The notes: generated by a model not told the origin, from the letters alone. Positions 49,104-61,072 are shown, counted from the stretch's first letter. The stretch is DNA of 64,000 nucleotides from Frankia alni ACN14a (GCF_000058485.1 NC_008278.1:7186962-7250961), one strand, 5' to 3'. Translations and numbers: made by a program.

Positions 49104-50303
49104 GTGAGTGTTCGCGACATGGTCGAGAAGGACTATTACGCCGCTCTCGGCGTTCCCAAGGACGCCTCGGCGGCCGACATCAAGAAGGCGTACCGCAAGC
49201 TTGCCCGGGAGCTGCATCCGGACAAGAACCCCGGCGACGCGAAGGCCGAGGCGCGCTTCAAGGAGGTGTCCGAGGCCTACGACGTCCTCTCCGACGAGAG
49301 TCGTCGGCGGGAGTACGACGAGGCCCGGGCGCTGTTCGCGGCCGGCGGCCGAACGGGCGGCCTCGGGGGCGGGCGGGCCGGCGGCTACGGCGGTTTCGGC
49401 GCACCCGGCGGCTTCGGCGCACCCGGCGGGGGTTACGGCGCCGGCCCGAACGTCAACTTCGAGGATCTCCTCGGTGGCTCGGGCGGCGGTCTCGGCGGTT
49501 TCTTCGACATGTTCCAGCGATCGTCGCCGGGTCGCGGGCCACGCCGGGGCGGCGACATCGAGGCCGAGGTGACCATCCCGTTCGAGAAGTCGCTGACCGG
49601 GCTGGAGGCTTCGGTCCGCCTGCCCGGTGCCGCGACCTGCACCACCTGCGAGGGCAGCGGGGCTCGGCCGGGGACCACCCCACGGACCTGTACGACCTGC
49701 CGCGGGCTGGGCGTGGTCTCCCGTTCGCAGGGCGGATTCGCGCTGTCCGAGCCCTGCCGCGACTGCCTGGGCAAGGGCACGCTGATCGACCATCCCTGTC
49801 CCGACTGCCGGGGCTCCGGTCGGCGCGAACGCGAACAGCGCATCCGCATCCCACCGGGCGTCAGCGACGGCCAGCGGCTGCGGGTACGGGGCCGCGGCAC
49901 GCCCGGGGAGCGTGGCGGCCCGGCGGGTGACCTGGAGGTGACGGTCCACGTACTGCGTCACCCGGTCTTCGACCGGGAGGGCAACAACCTGACCATCACG
50001 CTCCCCATCACGATCACCGAGGCGGCCCTGGGCGCGTCGGTCCGGGTGCCGACCCTCGACGGCGCGCCGCTCACGGTGAAGGTGCCGGCCGGTACCTCCA
50101 GCGGGCGGCGGCTGCGGGCTCGTGGGCGAGGCGTCCCGGCAGCGGGCGGCGGCCACGGTGACCTCATCGTGACGTTGGAGGTGACCGTGCCCAAGCCGGC
50201 CGATCTCTCGCCGCGGGCACGCACGGCGTTGCTCGAGTTCGCCCAGGCCCATCCCGAGGACCCACGGGCGCCGCTGATGGAACGGATGGAGGCAGAGGGA
50301 TGA
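49104..50303 (+). CDS. dnaJ: Chaperone DnaJ
   Basis: A 399-residue type I DnaJ: J domain with HPD at 38-40, a Gly/Phe-rich linker (about 85-130), four zinc-binding CxxCxGxG repeats ([32 protein letters not shown]), then the C-terminal beta domains ([17 protein letters not shown]). GTG 49104 has a strong GGAGGGG before it. It stimulates DnaK ATP hydrolysis and delivers substrates. Followed by hspR with a 4-nt overlap. Confidence 0.98.
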   Translation: MSVRDMVEKDYYAALGVPKDASAADIKKAYRKLARELHPDKNPGDAKAEARFKEVSEAYDVLSDESRRREYDEARALFAAGGRTGGLGGGRAGGYGGFGAPGGFGAPGGGYGAGPNVNFEDLLGGSGGGLGGFFDMFQRSSPGRGPRRGGDIEAEVTIPFEKSLTGLEASVRLPGAATCTTCEGSGARPGTTPRTCTTCRGLGVVSRSQGGFALSEPCRDCLGKGTLIDHPCPDCRGSGRREREQRIRIPPGVSDGQRLRVRGRGTPGERGGPAGDLEVTVHVLRHPVFDREGNNLTITLPITITEAALGASVRVPTLDGAPLTVKVPAGTSSGRRLRARGRGVPAAGGGHGDLIVTLEVTVPKPADLSPRARTALLEFAQAHPEDPRAPLMERMEAEG

Positions 50304-50866
50304 CCGCGCGTCCGAATCGCACCTCCGATCCGCCGGCCGCGCCGAGCGCGCGGCCGGCGCCGGCACGGCGGTCGGGGGACCGGCCGCCGCCGGACCCGTT
50401 GGGCTCGGCCACCGAGGTCCGGCCGGAGGGGTACTACCCGACCGGTCCGCTGCCGGGCCCCGCCCACGACGAGGACGCGCCGGTCTACGTCATCTCGATC
50501 GCGGCGCAGCTCGCCGGCATGCATCCGCAGACCCTGCGGTCCTACGACCGCCTCGGGCTGGTCACCCCGGGCCGCACGGCGGGGCGGGGGCGGCGTTACT
50601 CCGCCCGGGACGTCGCCCTGTTGCGGGAGGTCCAGCGCCTCTCCCAGGAGGAGGGCGTCAACCTTGAGGGCATCCGGCAGATCCTGCACCTGAGCGCTCA
50701 GGTGATGGCGCTGCAGGCGCAGGTCCGCCAGCTCACCGAGGAACTCGCCCGGGCTCGCGTCGACGCGGAGCGGCAGGTGGCCGAGGCGCATGCCAGCCAC
50801 CGGCGCGACCTCGTCCCTGTCGACCGTGGGGCGATCGTGGTATGGCGGCCGCTTCCCCGCCGTTGA
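50300..50866 (+). CDS. hspR: Heat-shock transcriptional repressor HspR (MerR-like)
   Basis: A 188-residue MerR-family regulator. [20 protein letters not shown] (about 62-81), [20 protein letters not shown] and [20 protein letters not shown] form the winged helix, and a coiled coil follows ([20 protein letters not shown]). Its first 55 residues are Pro/Arg-rich, an extension absent from shorter HspR proteins. HspR binds HAIR sites, of which two lie before dnaK and one before clpB in this window, and with DnaK as co-repressor closes a feedback loop. Last gene of the operon. Confidence 0.95.
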   Translation: MTARPNRTSDPPAAPSARPAPARRSGDRPPPDPLGSATEVRPEGYYPTGPLPGPAHDEDAPVYVISIAAQLAGMHPQTLRSYDRLGLVTPGRTAGRGRRYSARDVALLREVQRLSQEEGVNLEGIRQILHLSAQVMALQAQVRQLTEELARARVDAERQVAEAHASHRRDLVPVDRGAIVVWRPLPRR

Positions 50867-50912
50867 CCGCCCGGCCGGCAAGGGCGTCGGCCGGTGCGGC
50901 ATCCGACCCCAG

Positions 50913-50952
50913 GGGGCTCCTCTCGGTCCAGGAACGGGCCACGAGGAGCCCC
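50913..50952 (+). terminator. Terminator of the dnaK-grpE-dnaJ-hspR operon
   Basis: GGGGCTCCTC (50913-50922) pairs perfectly with GAGGAGCCCC (50943-50952), loop 20 nt, followed by TTTCGCCTTT. One of the few hairpins in the window with T residues after it. Confidence 0.7.
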
Positions 50953-50988
50953 TTTCGCCTTTCCGGGAACCCGCAGAGACGAATCAGG

Positions 50989-51009
50989 GTTGAGTGGGAA
51001 CGACTCAGG
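50989..51009 (+). promoter_or_regulatory. HAIR operator and promoter of clpB
   Basis: TTGAGT (50990-50995), spacer GGGAACG, ACTCAG (51003-51008) is a good HAIR. A TATGCT (51010-51015), the same hexamer as before dnaK, follows at once, so HspR bound here would cover the -35 region. ClpB start is 57 nt downstream. Confidence 0.8.
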
Positions 51010-51066
51010 TATGCTGAGCGTTCGAACGGATGACACTGCACGCACCTGACCACACTGGGATCCGCC

Positions 51067-53685
<2,619 letters not shown>

Positions 53686-53714
53686 GGGAGGCGGCCGGGC
53701 GGCTCGCGGCCGAG

Positions 53715-53751
53715 TCCGGGCGCGCGACGCACTCTGCGGCGCGCGCCCGGA
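53715..53751 (+). terminator. Terminator of clpB
   Basis: Perfect 12-bp arms TCCGGGCGCGCG (53715-53726) and CGCGCGCCCGGA (53740-53751) around a 13-nt loop, 30 nt after the stop. No T-tract. Confidence 0.7.
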
Positions 53752-53854
53752 TCGGTGGCGGTCCGGTCACGCGCCGAACCCGTCGGGAGGTTACGGTAAG
53801 CAGTGGTCGATCGCCGCCTACCGGCGAGTCCGCGCCGAGGGGTGGGAGCCGACG

Positions 53855-54286
53855 ATGTCCGCACTTCCCGATCCAGACACCGCGTTCGGGGCGAAGGTGG
53901 CTCGGCGGCTGGGCGAGGACCGGATCGCCTGGCTGACGTCCACCGACCGGTCCGGCACCCCGCAGCCGGCGCCGGTCTGGTTTCTGTGGGACTTCGCCAC
54001 CGACAGCGCCCAGCTCTACAGCGAACCCACCGCGCGGCGGCTGAGCCGGATCCAGACGAATCCGCGCAGCTCTCTACACCTCGACGACGACGGCCGCGGC
54101 GGCGACTTCGTCGTCCTCACCGGCGTGCTCACCACCGACCCGCAAGCCCCGCCCGCGGATCAGAACCCGGGGTATCTCGTGAAGTACAGCGAGTGGGCGA
54201 AGAACGTGTTCGGTTCGGTCGAGCGGTTCGCGACGCTGTACAGCGTGCCGCTGCGGTTTCGGGCCGAGCGGACCCGCGGGCAGTGA
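53855..54286 (+). CDS. PPOX-class F420-dependent oxidoreductase (TIGR03667-like)
   Basis: A 143-residue split-barrel flavin/F420-binding fold: KVARRLGEDRIAWLTSTDRS, GTPQPAPVWFLWDFATDSA, LYSEPTARRLSRIQTNPRSS, LHLDDDGRGGDFVVLTGVLT and a closing helix ending YSVPLRFRAERTRGQ. The pattern fits the mycobacterial Rv3369-type group thought to bind F420. Substrate unknown. ATG 53855 has GGGAG before it. Isolated between clpB and psuG. Confidence 0.85.
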   Translation: MSALPDPDTAFGAKVARRLGEDRIAWLTSTDRSGTPQPAPVWFLWDFATDSAQLYSEPTARRLSRIQTNPRSSLHLDDDGRGGDFVVLTGVLTTDPQAPPADQNPGYLVKYSEWAKNVFGSVERFATLYSVPLRFRAERTRGQ

Positions 54287-54413
54287 ACGTCCGGGTAGCG
54301 AGCCCCTGGGAAGTGAGGCCACGGGACGTGGGCCACGGGCAGTAAGTCGCGAGTAGTGCAATGAGACATCGATCGGCTGGAGGCGTCGGGACGACGGGAC
54401 GTAGGGTCGGCGC

Positions 54414-55499
54414 ATGGCGGGCAGATCGAACATCGTCGTCTCGGCAACCGTGCGGGACGCCCTGGCCGCCGGGGCGCCGGTGGTCGCGTTGGAGTCGACG
54501 TTGATCGCGCACGGGCTGCCTCGGCCCCGCAACCGCGACGTCGCCGTCGAGCTGGAGGAGCTGGCGCGCGCACGGGGAGTGACCCCCGCGACGATCGCGG
54601 TGATCGACGGCGTGCCCCGGGTCGGCCTGGACGAGCCCGACCTGCGCCGCATCGCCGACGACGCCAACGTCATCAAACTCTCCGTGCGTGACCTGCCGGT
54701 CGCCTGCGCGACGGGGTGGACGGGGGCGACGACGGTAGCGTCCACCGCTCTGCTCGCGGCCCGCGTGGGGATTCGGCTGTTCGCCACCGGCGGTCTCGGC
54801 GGGGTGCACCGCGGCGCAGGGGACAGCTTCGACGAATCCGCCGACCTGGTGACCCTCGCGGCCATGCCGATCACCGTCGTGAGCGCCGGAGTCAAGTCGA
54901 TCCTCGACATCGGCGCGACCCTCGAACGGCTCGAGACGTTGGGTATCACCGTCGTCGGCTATCGGACGTCGACCTTCCCCGGCTTCTACCTGCCCCACAC
55001 CACCTACGACCTGGACTGGCGGGTCGGCGACGCCGGCCAGGTCGCCGCGACGATGGCTGCGGCGGACCTGCTGGGCCTCACCTCGGCGATCGTCGTGGCC
55101 AACCCGCTGCCCACCGACCAGGCCCTCGACCCGGCCCTGCACGACCGGGTGCTGGCCGACGCCCTGGCCTGGGCCACCGAACGCGGCATCCGCGGCAAGG
55201 CCGTCACCCCGTTTCTCCTGGAGACCTTCCATCGGGAGACCGGCGGCGCGAGCCTGGAGGTCAACATCAACGCCGTGCGGAACAACGTCGCCGTCGCGTC
55301 GGACATCGCCCTCGCCTGGGCCGCCAAGGACCGGTCCCCCACAGACCCAGCCGCCCCAGACCCGACCGCCCCAGACCCAGCCGCCCCAGACCCGACCGCC
55401 CCAGACCCAGCCGCCCCAGACTCAGCCGCCCCAGACCTGGCCGGCCCGGACCCGAGTGCCCCAGACCCGGCCGCGGTAGCGCGAGCGCATCGGCCGTAG
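54414..55499 (+). CDS. psuG: Pseudouridine-5'-phosphate glycosidase, with repetitive tail
   Basis: A 361-residue protein: residues 1-305 are a complete PsuG (VVALESTLIAHGLPRPRN, ATGWTGATTVASTALLAARV, LFATGGLGGVHRGAGDSFDE, AGVKSILDIGATLERLETLG, VNINAVRNNVAVASDIALAW). It splits pseudouridine 5'-phosphate into uracil and ribose 5-phosphate. No PsuK-type kinase is adjacent; the PfkB protein at 23.6 kb is distant. The C-terminal 50 residues are an APDPT/APDPA repeat outside the enzyme fold. ATG 54414 has a weak ribosome-binding site. Confidence 0.93.
   Translation: MAGRSNIVVSATVRDALAAGAPVVALESTLIAHGLPRPRNRDVAVELEELARARGVTPATIAVIDGVPRVGLDEPDLRRIADDANVIKLSVRDLPVACATGWTGATTVASTALLAARVGIRLFATGGLGGVHRGAGDSFDESADLVTLAAMPITVVSAGVKSILDIGATLERLETLGITVVGYRTSTFPGFYLPHTTYDLDWRVGDAGQVAATMAAADLLGLTSAIVVANPLPTDQALDPALHDRVLADALAWATERGIRGKAVTPFLLETFHRETGGASLEVNINAVRNNVAVASDIALAWAAKDRSPTDPAAPDPTAPDPAAPDPTAPDPAAPDSAAPDLAGPDPSAPDPAAVARAHRP
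55351..55470 (+). repeat. 30-bp (2 x 15-bp) tandem repeats at the 3' end of psuG
   Basis: Four 30-bp units, each two 15-bp halves, of the form GCCGCCCCAGACCCG then ACCGCCCCAGACCCA, encoding APDPT/APDPA. The first two 30-bp units are identical and the last two have drifted. Confidence 0.9.
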
Positions 55500-55646
55500 T
55501 CGGCAGCCGGGCCGCTGAGCTGCGACGATTCCGTCAGGGCCGAGACGCACGGTGAGTCGGACAACCGCGACGGCACCAATCGTCGCTGTCCGTCACCACG
55601 ATCGGTGGCCGGGGCGCAGCACTGCCGAACAGGGGGCTGGCGGGTC

Positions 55647-57872
55647 GTGTCGTGGGTGATCGGACGCCGCTCGGCCTGGGTGGTCATCGTCCTGTGGCTC
55701 GCGATCGGCGGGGCGGCCAGTCCGATGGCGTTCCGCCTCGCGGACGCCCAGAAGAACGACGCGAGCGCGTTCCTCCCGGCAGAGGCCGAGTCGACCCGCC
55801 TGCTCGCGGCGCAACGCCACTTCCCCGGCGCGGATGCCGTGCCCGCCGTCGTCGTCCTGACCAGGCCGGCGGGCCTGACCCCGGCGGACCGCTCCGCCGC
55901 CACCGCCATCGGTGGGGCGCTGGCGCCCTTCGCCGCCGGGCCGGTCCTCGGCCCCGTCGTCGCCCCGGACGGCCACTCGCTGATCCTCACCGTCCCCCTC
56001 GCCCAGCTCGACGACGCCGCCCGGTTCACGGACAACGTCCGTGAGATGCGGCGGATCGCCGCCCGGATCGCCCCCGCCGGGACCGAGACCGCGATCACCG
56101 GGCCGGCGGGGCTGGTCGCCGACGCCTTCCAGATGTTCCGGACGATCGAGAGCCGGCTGCTCCTCGTCACCGCGGGGATCGTCGCCGTGATCCTGCTGGT
56201 GGTCTATCGCAGCCCGCTGCTGTGGCTGGTCCCCCTGGTGTCGGTGGGGATCGCCGACCAGACCGCCGCCGGGATCGTCAGTCTGCTCGCCCGGCACGGC
56301 GTGCTGACCGTCAACGGGCAGAGTTCCGGCATCCTGCGGGTGCTCGTCTTCGGGGCCGGCACGGACTACGCCCTGCTGCTCATCGCCCGCTATCGGGAGG
56401 AACTCACCCGCCACCGGGATCCGCGCCGCGCCATGCGGGAGGCGATGCGGCACGCCGGTCCCGCGGTCCTGGCCTCCGCCGGCACCGTCGTCATCGGGAT
56501 GCTCTGCCTGCTGTTCGGGGTGCTGGCCTCCGACCGCGGGCTCGGGCCGGTCGGCGCGATCGGCATCTCGACCGCCCTGGTGACGATGACCACGCTGCTG
56601 CCGGCGGCGATGGTGCTCTGCGGACGCCGGCTGTTCTGGCCGCTGATCCCCCGGTTCGGGGAGCATCCCCCCGTCACCGACACGGCCCGGCGGGGGCCGG
56701 CGGCGCGGGCCGCCCACGACAACGCGCTGGCCGCGCCCACCGCCCCGGGCCACGAGGACCTCACCGAGTTCGACCTCGCCGAGGAGCCGGGACGCTGGGT
56801 CAGAATCGGCGCGGCGATCGACCGGCGCCCGCGGACGGTGTGGGTGGGGACCTCGTTGGTGCTGGGTGGCCTCATCGTCGGCCTGCTCACGATGAACACC
56901 TCGCTGCGGCAGGACGAGGGCTTCCGGCACCGGGTGGAGTCGGTGCGCGGCATCGAGCTGATCTCCGCGGACTTCCCGCCGGGCGTCTCGGCGCCGACGT
57001 ACGTCATCGCCGCCGGACGGGTCGCGCCCCAGGTCGCTGCCGTGATCCGGGCGACGCCGGGGGTGGCGGGGGTGGCCGAGGCCGGCCGCGCCGGCGACCG
57101 GGTGCAGTTCGTCGTCGTCCTGGGCGACCGACCGGACAGCCCGGCCTCGTTCGACGCCGTGCGCGAGCTGCGATCCAGGGTGCACCGGGTGCCGGGAGCG
57201 GGCGCGCTGGTCGGGGGGAACACGGCGGTGAACCTCGACGTGCGGCACGCGGCCGTGCGGGACCGCCAGGTGATCATCCCGCTGGTTCTCGCGGTCGTGC
57301 TCGTGGTGCTGATGTTCCTGCTCCGCGCGATCGTCGCCCCGCTGATGCTCATGGCGACGGTGGTGCTGTCCTACCTCGCCGCGCTCGGCGCGAGCGCGGT
57401 CGCCTACCGCTGGATCTTCGGCTTTCCCGGCGCCGACCCCTCGCTGCCGCTACTGGCGTTCATCTTCCTGGTAGCGCTCGGCGTGGACTACAACATCTTC
57501 CTGATGACCCGGGTGCGCGAGGAGGCAGCGCGGATCGGGCCCCGGCCCGGTGTGCTGCACGCGCTGGCCGTCACCGGCGGCGTCATCACCTCCGCGGGCG
57601 TCGTGCTCGCCGCCACCTTCTCCGCCCTGATCATCTTTCCGCTCGTCCAGCTCGCCGAGATCGGCTTCGTGGTCGCGTTCGGCGTCCTGCTCGACACCCT
57701 GGTCGTGCGGTCGATCCTCGTGCCCGCGCTGACGCTGGACATCGGCCGGCGCATCTGGTGGCCCAGCCGGTTGGCCCGCCCGGACGACACCGCCGGCGGC
57801 ACGCCCCCGGCGATCTCCCCCAGCGCGCCGGCGTCCCCGCCGCGCCCGCGGACACCCCGGCATCCCGTCTAG
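55647..57872 (+). CDS. MMPL-family RND transporter
   Basis: A 741-residue protein in two halves, each with a large outer loop and about five or six membrane segments: RRSAWVVIVLWLAIGGAASP opens the first; ESRLLLVTAGIVAVILLVVY and SSGILRVLVFGAGTDYALLL follow. The second half repeats this with RRPRTVWVGTSLVLGGLIVG and VALGVDYNIFLMTRVREEAA. GTDYALLL and GVDYNIFL are the GxDY motifs that carry protons in MmpL proteins. A likely lipid or glycolipid exporter. GTG 55647 has AGGGGG 10 nt upstream; earlier in-frame codons lack a fitting N-terminus. Confidence 0.93.
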   Translation: MSWVIGRRSAWVVIVLWLAIGGAASPMAFRLADAQKNDASAFLPAEAESTRLLAAQRHFPGADAVPAVVVLTRPAGLTPADRSAATAIGGALAPFAAGPVLGPVVAPDGHSLILTVPLAQLDDAARFTDNVREMRRIAARIAPAGTETAITGPAGLVADAFQMFRTIESRLLLVTAGIVAVILLVVYRSPLLWLVPLVSVGIADQTAAGIVSLLARHGVLTVNGQSSGILRVLVFGAGTDYALLLIARYREELTRHRDPRRAMREAMRHAGPAVLASAGTVVIGMLCLLFGVLASDRGLGPVGAIGISTALVTMTTLLPAAMVLCGRRLFWPLIPRFGEHPPVTDTARRGPAARAAHDNALAAPTAPGHEDLTEFDLAEEPGRWVRIGAAIDRRPRTVWVGTSLVLGGLIVGLLTMNTSLRQDEGFRHRVESVRGIELISADFPPGVSAPTYVIAAGRVAPQVAAVIRATPGVAGVAEAGRAGDRVQFVVVLGDRPDSPASFDAVRELRSRVHRVPGAGALVGGNTAVNLDVRHAAVRDRQVIIPLVLAVVLVVLMFLLRAIVAPLMLMATVVLSYLAALGASAVAYRWIFGFPGADPSLPLLAFIFLVALGVDYNIFLMTRVREEAARIGPRPGVLHALAVTGGVITSAGVVLAATFSALIIFPLVQLAEIGFVVAFGVLLDTLVVRSILVPALTLDIGRRIWWPSRLARPDDTAGGTPPAISPSAPASPPRPRTPRHPV

Positions 57873-57950
57873 ACCCGCAAACGCCCGCCGACACCCGCAA
57901 ACGCCCGCCGACACCCGCCAACACCCGCCGACACCCGCCGACACCCGCCC
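57871..57950. repeat. 10-bp tandem repeats directly after the MMPL gene
   Basis: Eight 10-bp units, mainly ACACCCGCCG and ACGCCCGCCG, begin at the stop codon of the MMPL gene and run to 57950. The unit equals about one turn of the helix. Confidence 0.85.
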
Positions 57951-58081
57951 AGGCTCGCCGACGACCACGGATGCCCCGCGGACGCCCGAACGGGTGAGAG
58001 CCGCGCCGGTCACCAGGACGGCAGCGATCCACTCGTCCCATTCCGGTCGGACGTATCCGAGGCGCGACTTATCGTTGCGAC

Positions 58082-58567
58082 ATGCCCGACGCTCTCCTGC
58101 CGGATCCCGAACGGTGGCGGGTCCTGCCGCCGGAGCTGCGGAGGCTACGACGGACGCTGCTGGTCCTCGCGGCCGTCCCGGCGGTGGCGCTCACCCTGCT
58201 GATCTCGCTGTCGGTCGGCGGCTGGCCCTGGGTCCTGCTCACCGTCGTCCCCCTGCTGGTCGCCGCCGCGGCCTGGCGATCCATCGGCGTGGGCTGGCGG
58301 GCCTGGCGCTACGCCGAGCGGGAGGACGATCTGCTGATCAGCCGGGGCGTGCTGGTGCGCCGCCTGGTCGTGGTGCCCTACGGACGGATGCAGCTCGTCG
58401 ACGTGACCGCCGGACCGCTCGCCCGGCGCTTCGGCGTCGCCAGGGTGCAACTGCACACCGCGGCGGCGGCCAGCGATGCCGTCATCCCGGGGTTGCCGCC
58501 GCGGGAGGCCGCCCGACTGCGCGACGCCCTCACGGAACGCGGCGAAGCCCGGTCGGCCGGACTGTGA
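58082..58567 (+). CDS. Bacterial PH-domain membrane protein (YdbS-like)
   Basis: A 161-residue protein: two membrane segments (about 28-44 and 50-68: LLVLAAVPAVALTLLISLSV, VLLTVVPLLVAAAAW) and one bacterial PH (DUF304) domain (about 80-150: EDDLLISRGVLVRRLVVVPY, GRMQLVDVTAGPLARRFGVA, VQLHTAAAASDAVIPG). ATG 58082 has no strong ribosome-binding site. The next gene, encoding a multi-PH partner, overlaps by 4 nt; the pair resembles B. subtilis YdbS/YdbT, whose role in envelope protection is known only loosely. Confidence 0.88.
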   Translation: MPDALLPDPERWRVLPPELRRLRRTLLVLAAVPAVALTLLISLSVGGWPWVLLTVVPLLVAAAAWRSIGVGWRAWRYAEREDDLLISRGVLVRRLVVVPYGRMQLVDVTAGPLARRFGVARVQLHTAAAASDAVIPGLPPREAARLRDALTERGEARSAGL

Positions 58568-58668
58568 CCACCGAGCGGGAGACCACCGAGCGGGAGACCA
58601 CCGACCAGGAGACCACCGACCAGGAGACCACTGAGCGGGAGGTCGCCGAGCGGGAGGTCGCCGAGCGG
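58564..58668 (+). repeat. 15-bp tandem repeats at the 5' end of the multi-PH gene
   Basis: Seven in-phase 15-bp units of the form GAGACCACCGAGCGG, including the start codon in the first, encoding TTERE, TTDQE and VAERE. Confidence 0.9.
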
Positions 58669-59994
58669 AGGACCACCCGACGGGACGCCGCGCCGGTGAC
58701 CGCGCCGGACGGGTTCCACCGGCTGCATCCCCTCACACCGTTCCTGCGCGGCTGGGTGATCGTCGCCGCGTTCGCCGCGACCGTCGGGCGCAACCTCGCC
58801 GAGGACGTCACCGCCCGGGCCGTCGGCCTGACCCTCATCTTCCTGATCCCGGCCGCCGGGACCTACGGCTACTGTGCCTGGCGGTTCACCCGGTACCGGC
58901 TCGATCGCGACGGCCTGCGGCTGGACACCGGCCTGCTGGTCCGGCGCACCCGCTACGTCCGGCTGGACCGGCTGCAGTCGGTGGACATCGTCCAGCCACT
59001 GCTCGCCCGGATGATCGGGCTGGCGATCCTGCGCCTGGACCTGGCGGGCCGGGAACGCCGGGAACGGTCCGACGCCGACGGCGGCGACTCCGGATCCGAC
59101 CTGCGGTACCTGTCGATCGGGCACGCCCACCGGCTGCGCGCCGAGCTGCTCGCCACCGCGGCCGGACTCGCCCCCGACGTCGGCGAGGCGCCGTTCCATC
59201 CCCTCGCCGAGGTGCCGCCGAGACGGCTGATCGCCGCGATCGCCCTGTCGCCCGCGCCGTGGGCGGCGGTGTTCGGGGCGGCGGCGATCGCCACGCCGTC
59301 GCTGCTCACCGGCACCCGCGCCGGTGTCCTGGGCGCGATCCCGCTGCTCGGCTGGCTCTGGCACACCACCTTCCGGATCTTCGCCGCCGGCTATCCGTAC
59401 GCCGTGTCCGAGTCGCCGGACGGGCTGCGCATCGACAGCGGGCTGCTCGAACGCGCCCACGCCACCGTCCCGCCGGGGCGCGTCCAGGCGATCAGCGTCG
59501 GGGAACCGTTGCTGTGGCGCCTGTGCGGCTGGGTGACCATCCGGATGAACGTGGCCGGCAGCGGGCCGTCGGTCCTGCTGCCGGTCGCCCGCCGGGACGA
59601 GGCGCTGGAGCTGATCGGCAAGCTGCTGCCCGGGGTGGATGTGGCCGCGGTCGAGCTGGCCCGTCCGCCGAGACGGGCCGCGCTGCTCGCCCCGATCCAC
59701 TGGCGGATGCTGTCCTGCGGCGCCGACGACGTGGTCTTCGTCGCGCGCCACGGGCTGCTGCGCCGGTACACAGATCTGATCCCGCACGGCAAGGTGCAGA
59801 GCATCCGCCTGGTAGCGAACCCGCTGGCCCGGGTGCTGCGCCTCGCCGACGTGCACCTGGACACCACCGGCGGGCCGGTGCGGGTGCGAGCCGGCCTGCG
59901 CGACCGGGCCGAGGCACTGCGGATCGTCGCCGCCCAGGCCGAGCGGTCCCGGCTGGGGCGCCGCGCGGCCGTGCCGGACCGGTGGATGACCTGA
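58564..59994 (+). CDS. Multi-PH-domain membrane protein (YdbT-like)
   Basis: A 476-residue protein: low-complexity TTERE repeats at 1-35, then membrane pairs and three bacterial PH domains (RDGLRLDTGLLVRRTRYVRL, DGLRIDSGLLERAHATVPPG, VVFVARHGLLRRYTDLIPHG), each with the SVDIVQP/QAISVGEPLLW-type strand pattern. GTG 58564 overlaps the stop of the upstream PH gene (GTGA); the frame is open further upstream but the coupling supports this start. It likely works in the membrane with the YdbS-like partner. Confidence 0.88.
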   Translation: MTTERETTERETTDQETTDQETTEREVAEREVAERRTTRRDAAPVTAPDGFHRLHPLTPFLRGWVIVAAFAATVGRNLAEDVTARAVGLTLIFLIPAAGTYGYCAWRFTRYRLDRDGLRLDTGLLVRRTRYVRLDRLQSVDIVQPLLARMIGLAILRLDLAGRERRERSDADGGDSGSDLRYLSIGHAHRLRAELLATAAGLAPDVGEAPFHPLAEVPPRRLIAAIALSPAPWAAVFGAAAIATPSLLTGTRAGVLGAIPLLGWLWHTTFRIFAAGYPYAVSESPDGLRIDSGLLERAHATVPPGRVQAISVGEPLLWRLCGWVTIRMNVAGSGPSVLLPVARRDEALELIGKLLPGVDVAAVELARPPRRAALLAPIHWRMLSCGADDVVFVARHGLLRRYTDLIPHGKVQSIRLVANPLARVLRLADVHLDTTGGPVRVRAGLRDRAEALRIVAAQAERSRLGRRAAVPDRWMT

Positions 59995-59998
59995 CGCC

Positions 59999-61072
59999 TC
60001 AGCCGAAGGTCGGGAACTCCGGGCCGAACACCGAGCCCCAGAGTGCCACGGCCTCCTCGTGGTCCCCGGCCTGCTCCGCGTCGACCGCCTTCGCCGAGTA
60101 GATGCGGGCGAGCCGGATGGTCCCCGCGAGCGCGTCGACGTCCTCGGGGCGCAGGTAGGCGGACAGGTCGCCGCCGACGTCCGCGGGATCCGCCGCGACC
60201 AGGCCGACCTCGTCCATGTGGCGGAAGACCTCGGCCAGCCCCTGCCGGGTGTTGAGCCCTCGACCGGCGAGGACCTGCCCGGCGAGCGCCTCGATGTGGA
60301 AGGAGCGCAGGTGGCTGCCGCAGACCCGGTTCCACGCCTTGAGCAGACGCACCGCCGAGATCACCCGGGGGCCGAGGTCCGCGGTCCAGCTGGTGTGCCG
60401 CTCCGGGCGGGTCGGCAGCCAGCCGCCGACCCGATCGGGCATGACGTAGCCGGCTCGGGGGTGGTCGAACGCCGGGACGAGGTGCACGTCCGGCGGCGAG
60501 TCGTAGACGATGCGCAGCGCCTGGCCGCGGCTGCCGATCGTCTGGATCCGCTCGCCCCCGATCGCGTTGCGCACGCAGAGCACCAGGTCGCGCGAGTCCC
60601 AGCGGAACCGCTTCCACGCGCTGTTCGCGGCGGAGAAGACGGCGAAGATGTCGACCTCGTCGAGCGGCTGGATCATGGTGTCCCGGCCGGCCGAGCCGAT
60701 CGTCGCGACGCCGACCAGCGGCAGCGCGCACCGGGGCGGGAAGATCGCCCGCAGCGCCCGCTCCGCCTCGTCGCGCCGGGCGGCGATCACGGCCTTGTCC
60801 TCGGCACTGAGCCGGATCAGGTCATCCAGCTTGGCGAAGGCCCGCGCGGTGGTCCCGACGAGCAGGGGACCGGTCATCGCCCCGGTCGTCGGGTTGATCG
60901 GCGGCGGGACCTGCTGGGGCGAGGCGCCACCATCGGGTGGGAACAACGCGTTGGGCGCGCCCGGCGTGGACTCGTTGGACCGCCGCCAGTGCGACGGAAT
61001 GATCAGGTGGTCGTAGGTGACCTCCCCCGGCCGAACTCCGGCCGGTGTCCCCCGAGGGGTATCCACGCTCAT
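59999..61072 (-). CDS. Orphan CD-NTase-like (SMODS-type) nucleotidyltransferase with altered catalytic residues
   Basis: A 357-residue protein. After ~110 residues without clear homology comes a nucleotidyltransferase core: GSAGRD (126-131), then QPLDEVDIFAVFS with Glu139 and Asp141 where CD-NTases have DxD, and DSPPDVHLVPAFDHPRAGYV with His197 where the third Asp normally stands (usual VDxVPA). PDRVGGWLPTRPERH and SAVRLLKAWNRVCGSHLRSF match the following helical domain of SMODS proteins. Normal CD-NTases make cyclic dinucleotide alarm signals in CBASS defence. No effector, Cap2/Cap3 or HORMA/TRIP13 gene is nearby. ATG 61072 has GGAGGT 8 nt upstream. Either an inactive relative or one using another chemistry. 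Confidence 0.72.
   Translation of the reverse strand: MSVDTPRGTPAGVRPGEVTYDHLIIPSHWRRSNESTPGAPNALFPPDGGASPQQVPPPINPTTGAMTGPLLVGTTARAFAKLDDLIRLSAEDKAVIAARRDEAERALRAIFPPRCALPLVGVATIGSAGRDTMIQPLDEVDIFAVFSAANSAWKRFRWDSRDLVLCVRNAIGGERIQTIGSRGQALRIVYDSPPDVHLVPAFDHPRAGYVMPDRVGGWLPTRPERHTSWTADLGPRVISAVRLLKAWNRVCGSHLRSFHIEALAGQVLAGRGLNTRQGLAEVFRHMDEVGLVAADPADVGGDLSAYLRPEDVDALAGTIRLARIYSAKAVDAEQAGDHEEAVALWGSVFGPEFPTFG

Noticed and set aside
59999-61072. A CBASS anti-phage operon around the CD-NTase-like gene
   Set aside because: No effector, Cap2/Cap3 or HORMA/TRIP13 gene on either side, and the acidic triad is altered.
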